Source: Pseudonocardia hierapolitana (GTDB lineage Bacteria; Actinomycetota; Actinomycetes; Mycobacteriales; Pseudonocardiaceae). Taken from it: a DNA stretch of 64,000 bases. The position numbers and the translations under genes are program-made. The notes below the pieces were generated by a model. That model worked only from the letters and a program-made list of their open reading frames with translations. It searched no databases and had not been told where the DNA came from. The stretch lies in the NCBI RefSeq assembly GCF_007994075.1, contig NZ_VIWU01000001.1, positions 5,952,001-6,016,000 on the forward strand, read 5' to 3'. The stretch's first letter is position 1; each line of letters begins with the position of its first letter. Shown in pieces: positions 50,175 through 58,204 of this stretch.

Positions 50175-51491
50175 ATGAGACTGCGCCCATTGGTGGCGGC
50201 TGCTGTCGCCGCACTCGCGCTGGCGGCCTGTTCGCCGGCCGGCCCGGACGACGCGCCGTCGGGAGAGGGCGCCACAACGGTCACCGTGCGCCTGTGGGAC
50301 GAGCAGGTGGCCGCCGCGTACGAGCAGTCGTTCGACGAGTTCACGCGGCAGAACCCGGACATCCAGGTGCAGGTGAACGTGGTGCCGTGGAAGGACTACT
50401 TCGTCCGCCTGCCCCTCGACGTCGCGGGCGGCACGGTCGACGACGTCTACTGGCTCAACAGCTCCAACTTCGGGGCGCTCGCCGACGGCGGGAAGCTGAT
50501 CGACGTCGGCCGGGAGCTCGCCGACGAGCAGGCGAGCTGGGTGCCGGCCGCGGTGGAGCAGTACTCGCGCAGCGGCACGCTGTGGGGGGTCCCCGCGCTC
50601 ACCGACGGGCGCATCGCCGTCTACTACAACAAGGCGATGGTCGAGGCCGCGGGCGTCGACCCGGACAACCTGACCTGGCACCCGGCCGACCCGGCCGCCG
50701 ACACGTTCCTGCCCGCCGCCCGCAAGCTCACCCGCGACAGCGCGGGCCGCACCGCCGACCAGCCCGGCTTCGACCCGGGTGCGATCACGCAGTACGGCTT
50801 CAACGCCGCCCGCGACCTCCAGGCGATCTACTACGACTTCGTCGGGTCCAACGGCGGGCGCATCCAGGCGGAGGACGGGTCACTGGCATTCACCGACCCG
50901 AAGACCGTCGAGGCGTTCTCCTACCTGGTGAAGCTGGTCAACACCGACCACGTGGCACCGTCGGCCGCCGACACCAACGACAACCCCGACTTCAGCCGCG
51001 ACCAGTTCCTGCAGGGCAAGATGGCCCTCTTCCAGTCCGGCACCTACAACCTGAAGAACGTCGGCGACGGCGCGACGTTCGAGTGGGGGGTCGCGCCGCT
51101 CGTCGCCGGGCCGCAGGGCCGGGTCAGCGTCGTCAGCAGCGTGATCGCCGCCGGCAACGCCGACAGCCCGCGCCGCGACGCGATCCTGAAGGTGCTGCGG
51201 TGGATCGGCTCGGAGGAGGGCGCCTCCTACGTGGGCGAGGAGGGCGCGGCGCTGCCCGCCGTCACCGCGGCGCAGCAGGCCTACTTCGACTACTGGGAGG
51301 GCCAGGGCGTCGACACCACGTTCTTCGGCGACGCGGGTGGCAGGGCGACGATCCCGGCCCCGTTCGGGCCGAAGTTCGAGGCGGCCAGCACGGCGTTCAA
51401 CCCGATCCTGAACGAGGTGTTCGCCGGTCGCACCCCGGTGGCGGAGGGCATGCAGCAGGCGCAGGACGCGGGAAACGCGGCTCTCCGCTGA
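50175..51491 (+). CDS. ABC substrate-binding lipoprotein (second CUT1-like set)
   Basis: A 438-residue lipoprotein with signal peptide and lipobox LAAC near residue 19. SBP family 1 features are VTVRLWDEQVAAAYEQSFDEFTRQNPDIQVQVNVVPWKDYF, DDVYWLNSSNFGALADGGKLIDV, TLWGVPALTDGRIAVYYNKAMVEAAGVDPDN and the late RDQFLQGKMALFQSGTYNLKNV. It is the last gene of the operon, followed 10 bases later by palindrome copy 3. Its binding protein is unlike the first one in sequence, so the two importers probably take different ligands. Confidence 0.92.
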   Translation: MRLRPLVAAAVAALALAACSPAGPDDAPSGEGATTVTVRLWDEQVAAAYEQSFDEFTRQNPDIQVQVNVVPWKDYFVRLPLDVAGGTVDDVYWLNSSNFGALADGGKLIDVGRELADEQASWVPAAVEQYSRSGTLWGVPALTDGRIAVYYNKAMVEAAGVDPDNLTWHPADPAADTFLPAARKLTRDSAGRTADQPGFDPGAITQYGFNAARDLQAIYYDFVGSNGGRIQAEDGSLAFTDPKTVEAFSYLVKLVNTDHVAPSAADTNDNPDFSRDQFLQGKMALFQSGTYNLKNVGDGATFEWGVAPLVAGPQGRVSVVSSVIAAGNADSPRRDAILKVLRWIGSEEGASYVGEEGAALPAVTAAQQAYFDYWEGQGVDTTFFGDAGGRATIPAPFGPKFEAASTAFNPILNEVFAGRTPVAEGMQQAQDAGNAALR

Positions 51492-51501
51492 GACCCGGCG
51501 A

Positions 51502-51557
51502 GGTTCAGGAAAGCCACATTCAGGGCCTTGTGGTTCCTGAATGTGGCTTTCCTGAAC
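51502..51557. terminator. Long palindrome, copy 3, between convergent units
   Basis: Perfect 22-bp arms (51503-51524 and 51536-51557) with an 11-base loop, core TTCAGGAAAGCCACATTC. Located between the plus-strand sulfur operon stop (51491) and the minus-strand DUF899 stop (51601). Arms are identical to copies 1 and 2 over their common length; only the loops differ. Confidence 0.9.
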
Positions 51558-51600
51558 TCCGGGGAGCAGTCAGACGCCCATCCGGGTCGCCGCGTGGGTA

Positions 51601-52389
51601 TCAGACGTCGTACTCGTCCGGAAGGCGCATCGCCGGGCCGCCGACCTGCAGGCCGAGCGACACGGCGCGTCCCTTCGGTTCCTCCCACACCTCCTGGCGG
51701 CCGAGGGCGGTGAGGTCGAGGTAGGGGATGCCGTAGTGGAACTGCTCGATGCCGCGGCCGTAGGTGGAGTAGGTGTGGAAGACCTCCTCGCCGACCCGCA
51801 GGAAGGTGCTGACGCCCGGCATCTCGGTGCCGCGCATGTCCGTCGTCCACGGCCCGTCGGTCCACGGCACGCCCGCTTCGGCGAGCTCGGCCTCGGTGCG
51901 GAAATGCAGCAGCACCGGCGCCACCCGGTCGTCGAGGGTGGCGTGGAAGTCGTAGTTGAAGTCGCTGCCGTAGGAGGAGTACCAGGGGAACGTCCAGCCC
52001 ATCCGTTCCCGGTACGCGGCCAGCTTCGCGTAGGGGGCCCGCGACACGGCCACGAGCGTGGTGTTGCGCACGTGCAGCTGCCGCAGGTGCGCGGGGATCT
52101 GGTCGGCGGCCGAGGAGCAGCTCGGGCAGGCGCTCTCCCAGTCCGGGGCGAACATGAAGTGGTGCATCACCAGCTGCGGCCGGCCCTCGAACAGGTCGAG
52201 CAGGCTCGCCGGACCGTCCGGGCCCTCGAACGTGTACGGCTGGTCGATGCGGACCATCGGCAACCGGCGGCGATCGACGTTCAGGCGGTCCCGAGCCCTG
52301 GTGAGCTCCTTCTCCTTGGCCAGCATTTCCTTGCGGGCGGCGAGCCACTCCTCGCGTGACACCACCTCGGGCAGGTTCCCGATCGTCAT
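51601..52389 (-). CDS. DUF899 thioredoxin-like-fold protein
   Basis: A 262-residue protein. It has VVSREEWLAARKEMLAKEKELTRARDRLNVDRRRLPMVRIDQPYTFEGPDG, HHFMFAPDWESACPSCSSAADQIPAHLRQL and RMGWTFPWYSSYGSDFNYDFHATLD, the DUF899 pattern. CPSC near residue 87 is a CxxC redox-type motif within a thioredoxin-like fold. The biochemical role is unknown; some relatives are annotated as dithiol-disulfide oxidoreductases. Expression is probably controlled by the operator and promoter at 52410-52461. It faces the end of the sulfur operon across palindrome copy 3. Confidence 0.88.
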   Translation of the reverse strand: MTIGNLPEVVSREEWLAARKEMLAKEKELTRARDRLNVDRRRLPMVRIDQPYTFEGPDGPASLLDLFEGRPQLVMHHFMFAPDWESACPSCSSAADQIPAHLRQLHVRNTTLVAVSRAPYAKLAAYRERMGWTFPWYSSYGSDFNYDFHATLDDRVAPVLLHFRTEAELAEAGVPWTDGPWTTDMRGTEMPGVSTFLRVGEEVFHTYSTYGRGIEQFHYGIPYLDLTALGRQEVWEEPKGRAVSLGLQVGGPAMRLPDEYDV

Positions 52390-52409
52390 CTCGGATCTCG
52401 CTCCCTGAA

Positions 52410-52461
52410 TAGCAATCGCTCAGTTGCTACTCAGGCTATGGCAATCCACTGGTTGCGTCAA
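52410..52461 (-). promoter_or_regulatory. Promoter and operator of the DUF899 gene
   Basis: Minus-strand TTGACG (52461-52456) and TAGCCT (52438-52433) with a 17-base spacer. Just downstream, over the expected start of transcription, lies TAGCAA-N8-TTGCTA (52410-52429), a perfect 6-bp dyad that looks like a repressor site. The regulator is not adjacent in an obvious way. Confidence 0.65.
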
Positions 52462-52471
52462 GCGGCGGCGC

Positions 52472-53881
52472 TCAGGGGCGGCCGGCGAGTGCGCGTCCGA
52501 TCACGCGGGCGCCCTCGGGGAAGCGCTCGGGCGCGGGCCCGGTGTAGTTGAGCCGGATGTAGGTGCCGGCGGGCTCGGCGGGGAACCACTCGGAGCCGGG
52601 CCCGATCAGCACGCCGTCTGCCGCGCAGTCGCGCGTGAGCCGGTCGAGGTCGGTGCCGTCGGGCAGGCGCGCCCACAGGTGCAGGCCGCCGCGGGGCACG
52701 TGGTCGAGCTGCGCGTCCGGCACGTGCTCGGCGAGGCTGTCGATCAGCAGGTCGCGCCGGGTGCGCAGCTGCGGGCCGAGGGTGCGCAGGTGGGTGTGCC
52801 AGCCGCGCTGGGTGACGACGTCGAGCGCCGCGGCCTGGAGCAGGTCGCTGACGTACATCGACTCGGCACCTCGGTCTGCGAGGATGCGGTCGCGGGCCGG
52901 TCCGCGGGCGATGACGGCGGCGACGCGCACCGACGGCGACACGCTCTTGGTCAGGGAGCGGAGGTAGACGACGTGGCCTGCGTCGTCGTGGGCGGCGAGC
53001 GGCCGCGCGGTGGTGTCGATGCCGAAGTCGTGGGCCCAGTCGTCCTCCACGAGGAACGCGCCGTGGGCGCGGACGGCGTCGAGCACCTGCCCGGCGCGTT
53101 CACGTGACCACTGCGCACCGGTGGGGTTGGCGTAGTTGGGCTGGGCGTAGAGCAGGCGTGCCCCGGTCTCCTCGAACGCGCGCGCGAGGTCGGCCGGGTC
53201 GGGGCCGTCCGGGCCGCTGGGCACGGGCACGGTGCGCACGCCCGCCTGTGCCGCGGCGAGGATGGCGCCCCAGTAGGTCGGTGACTCCATCAGCACCGGC
53301 CGGCCGGAGCCGACGAGGGCCCGGAAGATCGAGCTCAGCCCGCTCTGGCTGCCGGGCACGATCGCGACGTCCCGCGCTGTGGGCGGGGTGACGCCGACCG
53401 GCGTGGCCTCGGCGAGCTCGGTGGCGAACCAGGCGCGCAGCTCCGGCAGGCCCTCGGCGTCCGAGCGCGTCATCGCGGAGGTGCCGCGGGCTGCCCGGGC
53501 GAGCGCGGTGCGTACCAGGCGTTCCGGGAGGAGCGTGCGGTCGGGGTAGCCGGAGTGGAGGCCGATCAGCTCGGGGGAGCTGCTGTGCAGGGCCGTCGAC
53601 AGCGTGGGGATCCGGGCCCGGGGGGCGCCGAGCGCCGCGGTCTGCCAGCCGTAGTCGAGCGCACGGGCGGTCCGCACGGCGCGGACGAACGTGCCCACGC
53701 CCGGGCGGCTCTCGACCAGCCCCAGCGCGCCGAGCGTGCGCATCGCCTTCTGGACCGTCACCGGGCTTGCTCCGTACCGGGCCATCAGCGCCCGGTTGGA
53801 CGGCACCCGCGCGCCCGGGGGCGCCTGCGCGATCCAGCTGCGCAGCCCGGACACGATCCGCGTACTGCTATCGTCGGACAT
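52472..53881 (-). CDS. MocR-type regulator: GntR helix-turn-helix plus aminotransferase domain
   Basis: A 469-residue two-domain protein. The winged helix-turn-helix of GntR type spans about residues 5-75 (SGLRSWIAQAPPGARVPSNRALMARYGASPVTVQKAMRTLGALGLVESRPGVGTFV). A class-I aminotransferase-like domain from about residue 115 shows AEGLPELRAWFATELAE, VAIVPGSQSGLSSIFRALVG, YAQPNYANPTGAQWSRERA, FLVEDDWAHDFGI and the PLP lysine in YLRSLTKSVSPSVRVAAVI. MocR proteins sense amines or PLP and control a divergent gene, here the DMT transporter. ATG 53881 overlaps the transporter's ATG within one CATG. PLP residues look intact. Confidence 0.92.
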   Translation of the reverse strand: MSDDSSTRIVSGLRSWIAQAPPGARVPSNRALMARYGASPVTVQKAMRTLGALGLVESRPGVGTFVRAVRTARALDYGWQTAALGAPRARIPTLSTALHSSSPELIGLHSGYPDRTLLPERLVRTALARAARGTSAMTRSDAEGLPELRAWFATELAEATPVGVTPPTARDVAIVPGSQSGLSSIFRALVGSGRPVLMESPTYWGAILAAAQAGVRTVPVPSGPDGPDPADLARAFEETGARLLYAQPNYANPTGAQWSRERAGQVLDAVRAHGAFLVEDDWAHDFGIDTTARPLAAHDDAGHVVYLRSLTKSVSPSVRVAAVIARGPARDRILADRGAESMYVSDLLQAAALDVVTQRGWHTHLRTLGPQLRTRRDLLIDSLAEHVPDAQLDHVPRGGLHLWARLPDGTDLDRLTRDCAADGVLIGPGSEWFPAEPAGTYIRLNYTGPAPERFPEGARVIGRALAGRP

Positions 53882-53897
53882 GTCAGTAGACAGTAGC
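53866..53897. promoter_or_regulatory. Dyad with overlapping divergent start codons
   Basis: CATG at 53879-53882 supplies both ATGs: 53881 for the minus-strand regulator and 53880 for the plus-strand transporter. Reading outward, both genes begin ATGTC and continue with an imperfectly matching pattern (MSDDSS and MSVDSS), so the start region is a dyad of about 30 bp. TATCGT upstream of the transporter ATG and TACTGT upstream of the regulator ATG are -10-like and would make both messages leaderless. Probably the MocR operator. Confidence 0.6.
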
Positions 53898-54806
53898 GTT
53901 ACTCCGCCGCGCGCGGCTGCGTTATCCACCGGGCTCTGGTGGGGCCTGCTCGGCGTGGCGTCGTTCTCGTTCACGGTGCCCTTCACCCGCGTCGCGGTCG
54001 GCGGGCTGTCGCCGCTCCTCATCGGCGCGGGGCGCGCGGTCGTCGCGGCGCTGCTGGCCACCGCCGCGCTCGTGCTGACCCGGCAGCGCCTGCCGGTGGG
54101 GGGCCAGTGGGTGCGGCTGGCCGTCGTGGCAGGTGGTGTCGTCGCCGGCTTTCCCCTGTTCACCTCGTACGCGCTGACGACGGTGCCCGCGAGCCACGGC
54201 GCGGTGGTGATCGCGCTGCTCCCGGCGGCGACCGCGGTGGCGGCCGTCCTGCGCGGCCGCGAGCGGCTGCCCCGGTCGTTCTGGGTCACGGCGGTGGTCG
54301 GCGCCCTCGCGGCGGTGGCGTTCGCGTCGCTGCAGAGCGGCGGGTTGGGGCAGCTCCACACCGCGGACCTGCTGCTGTTCGGCGCCGTCGTCGCGGCCGC
54401 GATCGGCTACGCGGAGGGCGGGCTGCTCGCCCGCGAGCTCGGGTCGTGGCAGACGGTGTCCTGGGCGCTGGTGCTGTCCGCCCCGTTGATGGTGCCCCTT
54501 GCGGCCGTGTCGGTGCTCCAGCAGCCGCCGTCCGCGACCCCGGCCGAGTGGGCGGCGTTCGCCTACCTGGGGGTGGTGAGCATGTTCCTCGGCTTCTTCG
54601 CCTGGTACCGCGGTCTGGCCATCGGGCCGATGGCGCAGGTGAGCCAGGTGCAGCTGGTGCAGCCCGTGCTCACGATCGGCTGGGCGGCCCTGCTGCTGGG
54701 TGAGGAGCTGACATGGCCGACCGTGCTCGGCGGCGTCGCCGTGATCCTCTGTGCAGCCGTCGCCGTGCGCATCCGCCTCGACCGCGCCTCCGCACGGCCG
54801 CGATAG
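53880..54806 (+). CDS. DMT-superfamily transporter (EamA type)
   Basis: A 308-residue membrane protein with about ten hydrophobic segments and two EamA repeats. It has LWWGLLGVASFSFTVPFTRVAVGGLSPLLIGAGRAVVAALLATAALVL, FTSYALTTVPASHGAVVIALLPAATAVAAVLRGRERLP in repeat 1 and AYLGVVSMFLGFFAWYRGLAIGPMAQVSQVQLVQPVLTIGWAALLLGEELTW in repeat 2. EamA proteins export amino acids or other metabolites. It is divergent from a MocR regulator, a pairing that often means amine or amino-acid export under PLP or amine control. Start ATG 53880 fits the family N-terminus; longer frames run antisense through the regulator. Confidence 0.9.
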   Translation: MSVDSSVTPPRAAALSTGLWWGLLGVASFSFTVPFTRVAVGGLSPLLIGAGRAVVAALLATAALVLTRQRLPVGGQWVRLAVVAGGVVAGFPLFTSYALTTVPASHGAVVIALLPAATAVAAVLRGRERLPRSFWVTAVVGALAAVAFASLQSGGLGQLHTADLLLFGAVVAAAIGYAEGGLLARELGSWQTVSWALVLSAPLMVPLAAVSVLQQPPSATPAEWAAFAYLGVVSMFLGFFAWYRGLAIGPMAQVSQVQLVQPVLTIGWAALLLGEELTWPTVLGGVAVILCAAVAVRIRLDRASARPR

Positions 54807-54862
54807 GAGCACCGTCCCGTCGGCCTCGGCGGTGCCGGACCCGCGATCAGCCGATCACGGAT

Positions 54863-56008
54863 TCAGCCGCGGACGACAGGCCGTGGCGCCGGCAGCTCGG
54901 AGAACAGCGCGAGCTCCTCGGCGCACCGGCGCATCGTCTCGTCCGCGTCGACCACCACCGGCCGGCCGTCGATCTCGGTGACCGCGCCGGGCGGCATCGG
55001 GCGCGCCGGTCCGTCGCGGCGGACGGCCTCCAGCAGGTGCATGAACGGCGCGCACGAGGCGAGCGGGGCGAGCAGCGGCACGGTCGGGTCGGCCAGGTGG
55101 GCCACCAGGTTGTCCAGCAGCACGGTGCGGCCGGGCGGCCCGGTGACCGGGGTGCCGTCGGCGGTGCGGCCGGTGAGCGTGTCGGTGGTGTACTCCAGCT
55201 CCAGCCGGCCCTGCTCGCCGTGCACCACGATCAGCGGGGGCCGCTGCTCGGCGGCGCACAGCGTGACGGCCACGACGATCGGCGTCCCGGCGACGGTGAG
55301 CCGGGCCGCCGCGGTGTCGTCGCTCTCGGGGGATGCGACGCGGTAGCGCTCCAGCTCCACGGTGATGTCGGCGTCGTCGGGTACCCCGGCCACGCGCAGG
55401 GCGGAGGCGGTGGCGTGGGCGAACGGGTTGGTGAGCGCGCCGTCGGTGACCGGCAGGCCGTCCAGCTCCATCCGGCCGGCCCAGGCCGCGCGGGTGAAGT
55501 AGGAGCGCTCCCGCACCCACGCGCCGTGCACCCCAACCCCGCGCACCCGCCCGACCGCGCCGTCGGCGACGAGCCGGGCCGCGTGCGCGAGGGTGTGCGA
55601 GCCGAGCGACTGGAACCCGACCTGGCACACCCGCCCGGCTGCGGTGACCTCGGCCGAGAGGTCTCGGAACTGCTCCATCGACGCCGTGGGCGGCTTCTCG
55701 AGGAACAGGTGCGACCCCACGCCGAGCGCGAGCCGGGCCAGCGGGAGGTGGGTGTGGATCGGGGTGGAGACGATCGTGACGTCCGGGCGGACCTGCTCCA
55801 GCAGCGTGGCCGCGTCGGCGAGCACCGGCACGTCCGCGCCGCCGGGCAGTGCCCGCACCCGTTCGAGGGCATCGGGCGCGGGCGGCCGCGGGTCGGCGAG
55901 CCCCGCCACCCGCACGGCGCCGGTGGCGGCGAGGCGCAGCAGGCCGTCGAGGTGCACCCGCCCGAAGCCGTGCAGTCCGAGCAGCGCGACGCGTGGGGTC
56001 CCGTCCAC
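54863..56008 (-). CDS. Gfo/Idh/MocA-family oxidoreductase
   Basis: A 381-residue NAD(P)-dependent oxidoreductase. It opens DGTPRVALLGLHGFGRVHLDGLLRLAATGAVRVAGLADP (a GxGxxG-like variant), with IVSTPIHTHLPLARLALGVGSHLFLEKPPTASMEQFRDL, the EKP motif of the family, near residues 90-115. The C-terminal domain contains VTDGALTNPFAHATASALRVAG, with a probable catalytic His. The usual substrates are sugars, cyclitols or their derivatives. GTG 56008 follows AAGGAGG. It lies 33 bases after the MFS gene, so the two are probably one operon. Confidence 0.87.
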   Translation of the reverse strand: MDGTPRVALLGLHGFGRVHLDGLLRLAATGAVRVAGLADPRPPAPDALERVRALPGGADVPVLADAATLLEQVRPDVTIVSTPIHTHLPLARLALGVGSHLFLEKPPTASMEQFRDLSAEVTAAGRVCQVGFQSLGSHTLAHAARLVADGAVGRVRGVGVHGAWVRERSYFTRAAWAGRMELDGLPVTDGALTNPFAHATASALRVAGVPDDADITVELERYRVASPESDDTAAARLTVAGTPIVVAVTLCAAEQRPPLIVVHGEQGRLELEYTTDTLTGRTADGTPVTGPPGRTVLLDNLVAHLADPTVPLLAPLASCAPFMHLLEAVRRDGPARPMPPGAVTEIDGRPVVVDADETMRRCAEELALFSELPAPRPVVRG

Positions 56009-56041
56009 GTCTCGATCCTCCTTGGGAAAGCGGTTGCCACC

Positions 56042-57370
56042 CTACTTCACGCGGGTGTCGGTGCGGAGGAGGAGCAGCAGCCCCGCAGTGGCGACGAAGA
56101 CGACACCGAACGCGAGGTAGAGGCTCTCCGGCGTCCAACCGAGGTCGAGCAGCGCGCCGGCGAGGGTGGGGGAGACGATGGCGCCGATGCGACCGATGCC
56201 GATCGCGGTGCCCACGCCGGTGGTGCGCACGCCCGCGTCGTAGACGATCGGGGTGAGGGCGTAGAGACCACCGACGCATCCGTTGACGAACAGGCCGATC
56301 AGGGCGCCGGTCGCGAACGCGGCCCCGAGCGAGCCCAGCACCCCGACGAACAGGGCCAGCAGGGCCGCGGTGGCCAGCAGGTAGACCATGAGCACCGAAC
56401 GCAGGGCCCAACGGGCGGCGAGGGCACCGAGCAGGGTTGTTCCGAAGATGCCGCCGAGGTTGAGCAGGGTGCCTCCGGTGAGGCCCTCGGTTGCCGACAG
56501 GCCCGCCTCGACGAGCAGTGAGGGCGTCCAGCTCGTCACGAAGTAGAACCCGGCCATGACCAGGAAGAACGAGGCCCACAGCAGCAGTGTCGGGCGGCGC
56601 AGGGCCGGGGCGAGCAGGGCGCGGAACCCGGCACCGGCCCCGGGCGCGGTGCTCTCGCCGCCCGCGGGTAGCTCGGCCATCGCGGGCCTGCCGAGCCTGC
56701 GGGCCATGGCGTTGACCTTGTCCAGGGCCCGGGCCGGCCGGCGGGTGAGCAGGAAGTCCAGGGACTCCGGCAGGCCGGCGAGCACGACCGGGATGGCGAG
56801 CAGGGTGGCGACGCCGCCGAACAGGAACACCGATCGCCAGCCGAAGCCCGCGATCAGCACCACCGCCAGCAGGCCGCCGAACGTGGCGCCGAGCGCGTAA
56901 CCGGTGGAGTTGAGGCTGACGGCCATGCCGCGCCAGCGGCGGGATGCGTACTCGGCGGCGATGACGTTGCTGCTGGCCAGGATCCCGCCGATGCCGACAC
57001 CGGTCAGCACGCGCAGCAGCCCGAGCTGCACGGCCGACTGGCTGACCGCCGACAGCAGCATGCCTGCGGAGGCGATCCCCAGGCAGGCCAGGATCATCGG
57101 TCGGCGCCCGATGCGGTCGGCGAGCGGGGCGAGGAACAGCGATCCGGCGGCCATGCCGACCAGCCCGGCCGACAGCAGCAGACCGAGCTGTGAGCCCGAC
57201 AGACCCCACTCGGCGGAGACCGCGCGTCCGGTGAAGGCCATGACCAGCACGTCGAACCCGTCGAGCATGTTCAGCAGGACGCAGACCGCGACGGCGGTCC
57301 ACTGGAAGCGGTGCATCGGGCCGTCGTCCAGTACGGCGCGCAGGTCGGTGCTCATGGCTCCGGTGCTCAT
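56042..57370 (-). CDS. MFS transporter, aromatic acid:H+ symporter type
   Basis: A 442-residue membrane protein. MHRFQWTAVAVCVLLNMLDGFDVLVMAFTGRAVSAEWGLSGSQLGLLLSAGLVGMAAGSLFLAPLADRIGRRPMI contains the N-terminal D-G-(F/Y)-D of the AAHS family and the loop 2-3 motif. RVLTGVGIGGILASSNVIAAEYASRRWRGMAVSLNSTGYALGATFGG follows. About twelve membrane segments. AAHS carriers import benzoate-like acids. Two ATGs (57370 and 57355) are possible starts. A hydrolase fragment lies 70 bp upstream on the same strand. Confidence 0.9.
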   Translation of the reverse strand: MSTGAMSTDLRAVLDDGPMHRFQWTAVAVCVLLNMLDGFDVLVMAFTGRAVSAEWGLSGSQLGLLLSAGLVGMAAGSLFLAPLADRIGRRPMILACLGIASAGMLLSAVSQSAVQLGLLRVLTGVGIGGILASSNVIAAEYASRRWRGMAVSLNSTGYALGATFGGLLAVVLIAGFGWRSVFLFGGVATLLAIPVVLAGLPESLDFLLTRRPARALDKVNAMARRLGRPAMAELPAGGESTAPGAGAGFRALLAPALRRPTLLLWASFFLVMAGFYFVTSWTPSLLVEAGLSATEGLTGGTLLNLGGIFGTTLLGALAARWALRSVLMVYLLATAALLALFVGVLGSLGAAFATGALIGLFVNGCVGGLYALTPIVYDAGVRTTGVGTAIGIGRIGAIVSPTLAGALLDLGWTPESLYLAFGVVFVATAGLLLLLRTDTRVK

Positions 57371-57440
57371 GGCAGCTGCCTTTCTCGGGGGGAGTCCCGG
57401 GAAGGATGTGGTTCACCACGATCGCCGGATAAGACCGTTC

Positions 57441-57737
57441 TCAATCATTGAAAGACCGGGCCACCCAGTCGGCGATGAACGCGCTGACGTGCGGCAGGTG
57501 GTCGAGGCCGATGTGCTCGGCACCGCCCTCCTCGGCGGTGAAGATCCGCAGCTCCCGCTTGGGGCTGCGGACCGCCTGCGCGTAGGAGCGGTGGGCGTAC
57601 TCCAGGGGGATCTGCCGGTCGTTCGCGCCGTGGGCTATGAGCAACGGCACCCGGATGCGCTCGACGACGCCGTCGAGGTGCACGTCGTCGACGAACTCGA
57701 TGAAGGTGTCGAAGTCGTCGTGGCCCCACACCCACAC
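57441..57737 (-). pseudogene. Truncated alpha/beta hydrolase (C-terminal remnant)
   Basis: About 98 residues matching only the end of a dienelactone/acylaminoacyl-peptidase-like hydrolase: WVWGHDDFDTFIEFVDDVHLDGVVERIRVPLLIAHGANDRQIPLEYAHRSYAQAVRSP, then EEGGAEHIGLDHLPHVSAFIADWV, which would carry the catalytic Asp and His. The nucleophile-serine half is absent. Upstream sequence switches at about 57738 to a plus-strand LysR tail, so the two fragments mark a deletion or rearrangement junction. Without the serine it cannot be an active hydrolase. Confidence 0.8.
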
Positions 57738-57739
57738 CG

Positions 57740-58006
57740 CACGTCCAGGTCGTCACCGAGACCTTCCTGACCGTCCCCGGCCTGGTCGCGGGCAGCGACC
57801 GGATCGCGCTGCTGCAGCGCAGGCTCGTCGACCTGCTGCCGCTCGACGCCGGTATCCGCGCGCTCCCCGTCCCGTTCGAGGCGGGACCGCTGGTGGAGGC
57901 GATGTGGTGGCACCCGGTCTACGACGACGACGCCGAGCACCGGTACCTGCGCGACCTCGTCGAGCGCGCCGCCACTCTCGCCGTCGGGCCGGCATCCGGT
58001 GCGTAG
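57740..58006 (+). pseudogene. LysR regulator C-terminal remnant
   Basis: An open stretch of about 88 codons without a plausible start. It reads HVQVVTETFLTVPGLVAGSDRIALLQRRLVDLLPLDAGIRALPVPFEAGPLVEAMWWHPVYDDDAEHRYLRDLVERAA and ends at TAG 58004-58006. This is the end of a LysR effector domain of the NahR/PcpR-like type (the WWHP.Y..D..HR.LR segment is typical). The DNA-binding half is missing. It abuts the truncated hydrolase, suggesting a single deletion removed the region between or within them. The following 198 bp to the TetR stop contain nothing recognisable. Confidence 0.75.
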
Positions 58007-58204
58007 GCACCTGGCATGCACGAAGGCCTCGCGGTTGCCGCTCCCGTGATCGGCAGGTCGGTGCGAGAACGGCCGGATGCGGCCGCGTTCGCGCCGAATC
58101 GCTGATCATGGCCGGCTCGGGTGCGTTCAGCGGAACGCGCCCGGTGCCGCTCGGGACGCGCCGTCTCGTCCACCGAACCTCATCACGGAGTCCGGGCAGT
58201 GGTA

